Positions 15,659 to 18,707 of a DNA stretch of 18,707 nt are shown here, piece by piece. Made by a program: the position numbers and the translations under genes. The first letter of the stretch is position 1. Each line of letters begins with the position of its first letter. Below the pieces are notes generated by a model. It was not told the DNA's origin, searched no databases, and saw nothing but the letters and a program-made list of their open reading frames with translations. The stretch is from Alphaproteobacteria bacterium (GTDB taxonomy: Bacteria > Pseudomonadota > Alphaproteobacteria > Rickettsiales > UBA8987), in assembly GCA_003531345.1 (NCBI GenBank), contig DQGZ01000217.1, positions 1-18,707 on the forward strand, read 5' to 3'.

Positions 15659-16080
15659 TGGTAACAAGTGAACAAATAATAAATGAGGCCAGAAGCTGGT
15701 TTAATACCCCATTTAAACATCAGGCAAAGTTAAAAAATATCGGTTGTGATTGCATAGGCTTTGTTACTGGTGTGCTAGAAAATATTGGTTATGATTTTAG
15801 CGAACATTATATCTCTGATTACAGTGAAATTCCTGATGGAAAAAAACTGAAAGAAAAACTGGATGAAATATTAAAACCAAAAAACATAAATGATATTTCT
15901 TCAGGTGATATTTTTCTGATGAGCTTTAATTCTTTACCCCAGCATGTTGGTTTTATCTCAGAACTTAATCATCAAAAATACATAATACATTCTTATAAAA
16001 ATGCTGGAAAAGTGGTTGAGCATTGCCTCAATCGGTTTTGGTACAGCAAGATAATAAGAGTTTACACTTTGGAAATTTAG
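15658..16080 (+). CDS. NlpC/P60 cell-wall peptidase (GTA g14-like)
   Basis: A 140-residue NlpC/P60 cysteine peptidase of the TIGR02219 type, the RcGTA gene 14 product, which cuts peptidoglycan at the baseplate so DNA can enter the recipient cell. The catalytic Cys32 lies in GCDCIGFV, His96 in QHVGFI, and His111 (IIHSY) is the likely third polar residue. N-terminal EARSWFNTPFKHQ is the usual substrate-lid region. The GTG start overlaps the hub stop by one base (TAGTG), implying translational coupling. A 70-nt gap with an imperfect palindrome separates it from g15. Confidence 0.9.
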   Translation: MVTSEQIINEARSWFNTPFKHQAKLKNIGCDCIGFVTGVLENIGYDFSEHYISDYSEIPDGKKLKEKLDEILKPKNINDISSGDIFLMSFNSLPQHVGFISELNHQKYIIHSYKNAGKVVEHCLNRFWYSKIIRVYTLEI

Positions 16081-16084
16081 AAGC

Positions 16085-16143
16085 TCTGAAACTCAGAAAT
16101 TTTATTTCCAACAGTCTTAGTTTCTAAATTTCTAATAATCAGA
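16085..16143. repeat. imperfect palindrome in the g14/g15 gap
   Basis: AGAAATTT (16095-16102) pairs perfectly with AAATTTCT (16126-16133), and the outer TCTGA (16085-16089) pairs with TCAGA (16139-16143). The arms contain short CTGAAAC-, CTCAGAAA- and TTAGAAA-like units resembling those of the element at 13598-13674. It fills most of the gap and ends 7 nt before the g15 ATG. The link between the two elements is inference. Confidence 0.4.
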
Positions 16144-16150
16144 TTTATAT

Positions 16151-18707
16151 ATGACAACTTCAATATTAGGTTCAACAGGAAGGAGTTTTGGCAGCGCACT
16201 TACAAATGTATCTGGTCTTGATAGTTTACCTTTCACTCAAGGTGTTTCCAGCAGGATAAGTTCATTAACTGGCAGTGCGTTCGGTAGAATAGGGCGCTCT
16301 CTTGATTCTGAAATATTTGGTGTTGATGACATAAATTATATAAGGGGTCCAAGGTTACTTGACCTCAATATTCAAACATCAAGCTATGGTGAAACCATAC
16401 CGATAATATTCGGCAGAGTGAAGATTGCAGGTAATATAATCTGGGCAAAACCTATAAAGGAGTTTGCAAATACAACGCAAATATCATCAGGCGGGAAGGG
16501 TGGTGATGTTCGCCAGACCGCAAAAAGTGAAACCAGATTTTCATATTTTGTCACTTTTGCAGTGGCACTTTGCGAAGGTGAAATAAGCAGCATAGATAAA
16601 TTCTATGCCAATGGAAAGCTGATAAACCCACAATCATATTGCACCCAGTTTAATATATATAAAGGCACAGAAACTCAAAATGCTGACCCAATAATTGAAA
16701 TCTATGAAGGTGCAGACAAAGTAACTGCTTATCGTGGCTTATGTTATATAGTTTTTGAGGATTTTAATATTACGGAATTTGGTAATCGCCTGCCAAATTT
16801 TACCTTTGAAGTTACCAGAGTGAATAGAAGTTTAAACCCAAATAGTGCAGAGAATCTAGTTAAACAGATAACATTAATACCTGGAAGCGGTGAGTTTGTT
16901 TATGACACAGAAATAAAAACTAAAACTTATGGTTATGATGTCGCTGGAAAATGGATAGAGAACAGGAGGCGTGATGTAATAAATATGAATAACGCAAGTG
17001 GTATTGCGGATGTTAAAGTGGCGCTGGATAATTTAAAGGAAACATTCCCTAATCTTGAATATATTTCACTGGTGGTAAACTGGTTTGCAAGCTCGCTAGA
17101 TATTGTAAACTGCACCTTTGAACCAAAAGTAGAATATAAGGAAGGCACGAAAGTTATACCAAATGAATGGAGTGTTGCAGGCATAACAAGAGAAGCCGCA
17201 AACGAAGTTTCACGTGATGAGAATGATAATATTTTATATGGCGGAACACCATCAGATGATTCAGTTTTGAGCCTGATAAATGAACTTAAAGACAGAGGTT
17301 ATAAAATCCTTTTTTACCCTATGCCCCTAGTTGATGTAGTTGGAAAACCTTGGCGGGGTTGGATAATAGGTGATCATACTGAAGTGGCGGATTTTTTTAA
17401 CCGTACCAATGGTTATAATAATTTTATATTGCATTATGCAAACCTTACGGAAGGACTGGTAGATGCATTTTTGATTGGTAGTGAATTAAAAAGTCTGACT
17501 TCAATAAATAATGGTTCTGGTGTTTACCCTGCGGTTGATGAATTTATTGACCTTGCAGATCAGGTAAAAACTATAATGGGTAGTACCACAAAAATTTCCT
17601 ATGCAGCAGATTGGAGTGAATATCACAGCAAAGATGGCATATATTATATGGATAAATTATGGGCAGATGAAAATATAGATTTCGTCGGGATAGATGCTTA
17701 CTTCCCAATTTTAGATGAGCCGCAAGACCCAACCTATAATAAACAAAACGTAATTAATGGCTGGCAGAGTGGTGAGGGTTATGACTGGTATTACACCAAC
17801 CCAGAACGCACTATAAAAGCAAATCTTTCAGCAGCATATGCGTGGAAAAATATAGAATATTGGTGGAGCAATTATCACTATAACCTAGGTGCAGTTCAAA
17901 CAGACTGGGTGCCACAAAGTAAAAAAATATGGTTCACGGAATATGGTTTCCCTGCCGTTGATGGCGCACTTAACCAGCCAAATATTTTCTATAACCCAGA
18001 AGCAAATGATGGCGGTTTGCCATATCATTCCAAAGGTTACACGGATTTTCTGGCGCAGCGCTTAGGTATAGAAGCAACGGAAGAATTCTGGCTGGGTTCT
18101 GAAATGATCGAGAAAAAATTCCTGTGGGCATATGATGCAAGACCTTATCCATACTGGCCAGAACTAAAGGAAGTTTGGGCGGATGGAAATGTATGGGCAA
18201 AGGGGCATTGGGTGAATGGGAAGTTAGGCTCCGCTTTTGTTGATGAAGCTATTCTTGAAATTGCAAATAAATGTGGAATCACATCAGAAAAATTGGACAC
18301 AAATAATGCAAGGCAAGTGCTGGATGGATTTGTTATCAATACTTCCAGCTCTGCTGAAAAATTAATTGAATATCTGCAAACCGCTTTTTTGATAGATAGA
18401 ATTGAAACTGAAAATAAACTCAAGTTTCGTATTAAAGGCAAAGAAAATATAATTGAAATAAGTGAAGATGATTTTGCAGAGATAGAGAATTTTGTTGAAT
18501 ATAAAATGTCTGAAAAAGCATATTCCAAAATTCCTACTGAAATTATTTTCAACTATATTTCAAAGGAAAATTCATTTTTAGTTTCCAACCAGAAATCACG
18601 CATTGAAAATTCTGAATTTGATACAAAACTGGAAATATCACTACCATTAGTGATGAATGATATAATTGCTAAAAACACCGCAATTACAATATTATCAGAG
18701 GAGCATG
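16151..18707 (+). CDS. GTA host-specificity / tail fibre-base protein with TIM barrel (g15-like), partial
   Basis: An open frame from the ATG at 16151 to the window edge, 852 codons without a stop; the RcGTA g15 protein is about 1300 residues, so roughly a third is missing. The N-terminal part has GPRLLDLNIQTSSYGETIPI and IFGRVKIAGNIIWAKP, the conserved start of tail proteins of this class. The GTA TIM-barrel domain (PF13547 type, about residues 350-675) contains VDAFLIGSELKSLT with Glu445, YAADWSEYH, FVGIDAYFPI and FTEYGFPA with Glu597. The two glutamates are the likely glycosidase pair. A Phage-tail_3-like region begins after residue 675. It would cap the baseplate and bind or digest the recipient surface. 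No Shine-Dalgarno is visible; the ATG follows the palindrome by 7 nt. Confidence 0.88.
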   Translation, partial: MTTSILGSTGRSFGSALTNVSGLDSLPFTQGVSSRISSLTGSAFGRIGRSLDSEIFGVDDINYIRGPRLLDLNIQTSSYGETIPIIFGRVKIAGNIIWAKPIKEFANTTQISSGGKGGDVRQTAKSETRFSYFVTFAVALCEGEISSIDKFYANGKLINPQSYCTQFNIYKGTETQNADPIIEIYEGADKVTAYRGLCYIVFEDFNITEFGNRLPNFTFEVTRVNRSLNPNSAENLVKQITLIPGSGEFVYDTEIKTKTYGYDVAGKWIENRRRDVINMNNASGIADVKVALDNLKETFPNLEYISLVVNWFASSLDIVNCTFEPKVEYKEGTKVIPNEWSVAGITREAANEVSRDENDNILYGGTPSDDSVLSLINELKDRGYKILFYPMPLVDVVGKPWRGWIIGDHTEVADFFNRTNGYNNFILHYANLTEGLVDAFLIGSELKSLTSINNGSGVYPAVDEFIDLADQVKTIMGSTTKISYAADWSEYHSKDGIYYMDKLWADENIDFVGIDAYFPILDEPQDPTYNKQNVINGWQSGEGYDWYYTNPERTIKANLSAAYAWKNIEYWWSNYHYNLGAVQTDWVPQSKKIWFTEYGFPAVDGALNQPNIFYNPEANDGGLPYHSKGYTDFLAQRLGIEATEEFWLGSEMIEKKFLWAYDARPYPYWPELKEVWADGNVWAKGHWVNGKLGSAFVDEAILEIANKCGITSEKLDTNNARQVLDGFVINTSSSAEKLIEYLQTAFLIDRIETENKLKFRIKGKENIIEISEDDFAEIENFVEYKMSEKAYSKIPTEIIFNYISKENSFLVSNQKSRIENSEFDTKLEISLPLVMNDIIAKNTAITILSEEH

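Noticed and set aside
18145..18552. 135-residue minus-strand ORF
   Set aside because: Antisense to the conserved g15 reading frame, with Ser/Ile-rich composition typical of a shadow frame.
11848..18707. Ordinary integrated prophage
   Set aside because: No integrase, repressor, lysis cassette, terminase, portal or att-like repeats are visible, and every gene matches the Rhodobacter-type GTA gene series in order.

Overview
The window reads as a chromosomal segment of an AT-rich alphaproteobacterium. The support is a HisZ-type histidine regulatory subunit, gyrase subunits with alphaproteobacterial layout, and tail genes of the Rhodobacter-type gene transfer agent (GTA), a lineage marker of Alphaproteobacteria. 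The low GC content and the partial, rearranged GTA set recall the Rickettsiales and their relatives, where GTA genes are known to be scattered. A hisZ gene argues against a strongly reduced intracellular genome. The placement is inference.

Left part (1-4322): the 3' end of ligA (NAD-dependent DNA ligase, BRCT domain), a small secreted protein of unknown function, a terminator hairpin, and a convergent Bax-inhibitor-1 family membrane protein. Divergent from the latter runs hisZ-murC, overlapping by 23 nt. Two unrecognised small basic proteins (39 and 106 aa) follow, tightly coupled to murC by a 4-nt overlap and by an adjacent stop and start.

Middle part (4333-11674, all minus strand): reading along the minus strand, gyrA, a lipid A-type lauroyl acyltransferase, gyrB and ispA (farnesyl diphosphate synthase). 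Both gyrase subunits lie in one co-directional block separated only by the acyltransferase gene.

Right part (11848-18707, plus strand, divergent from gyrA): a co-directional GTA-like block in the order protease (g4), major capsid (g5), head-tail connector (g6), distal tail protein (g12), hub (g13), cell-wall peptidase (g14) and the start of the large host-specificity protein with a TIM barrel (g15, runs off the window). The canonical middle genes g7-g11 (stopper, tail terminator, major tail protein, tape measure) are missing, and terminase and portal (g1-g3) are not upstream, where gyrA lies instead. All seven frames are intact with conserved catalytic or metal-binding residues, so the block looks under selection and not decaying. 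The g5/g6 and g14/g15 gaps, the only ones longer than a few nucleotides inside the block, are each filled by an imperfect palindrome built from short CTGAAAC-like units. A seven-codon upstream ORF with a perfect AGGAGG precedes g4. No gene-free stretch exceeds 300 bases; the longest, 11675-11847, is the gyrA/GTA divergent control region.
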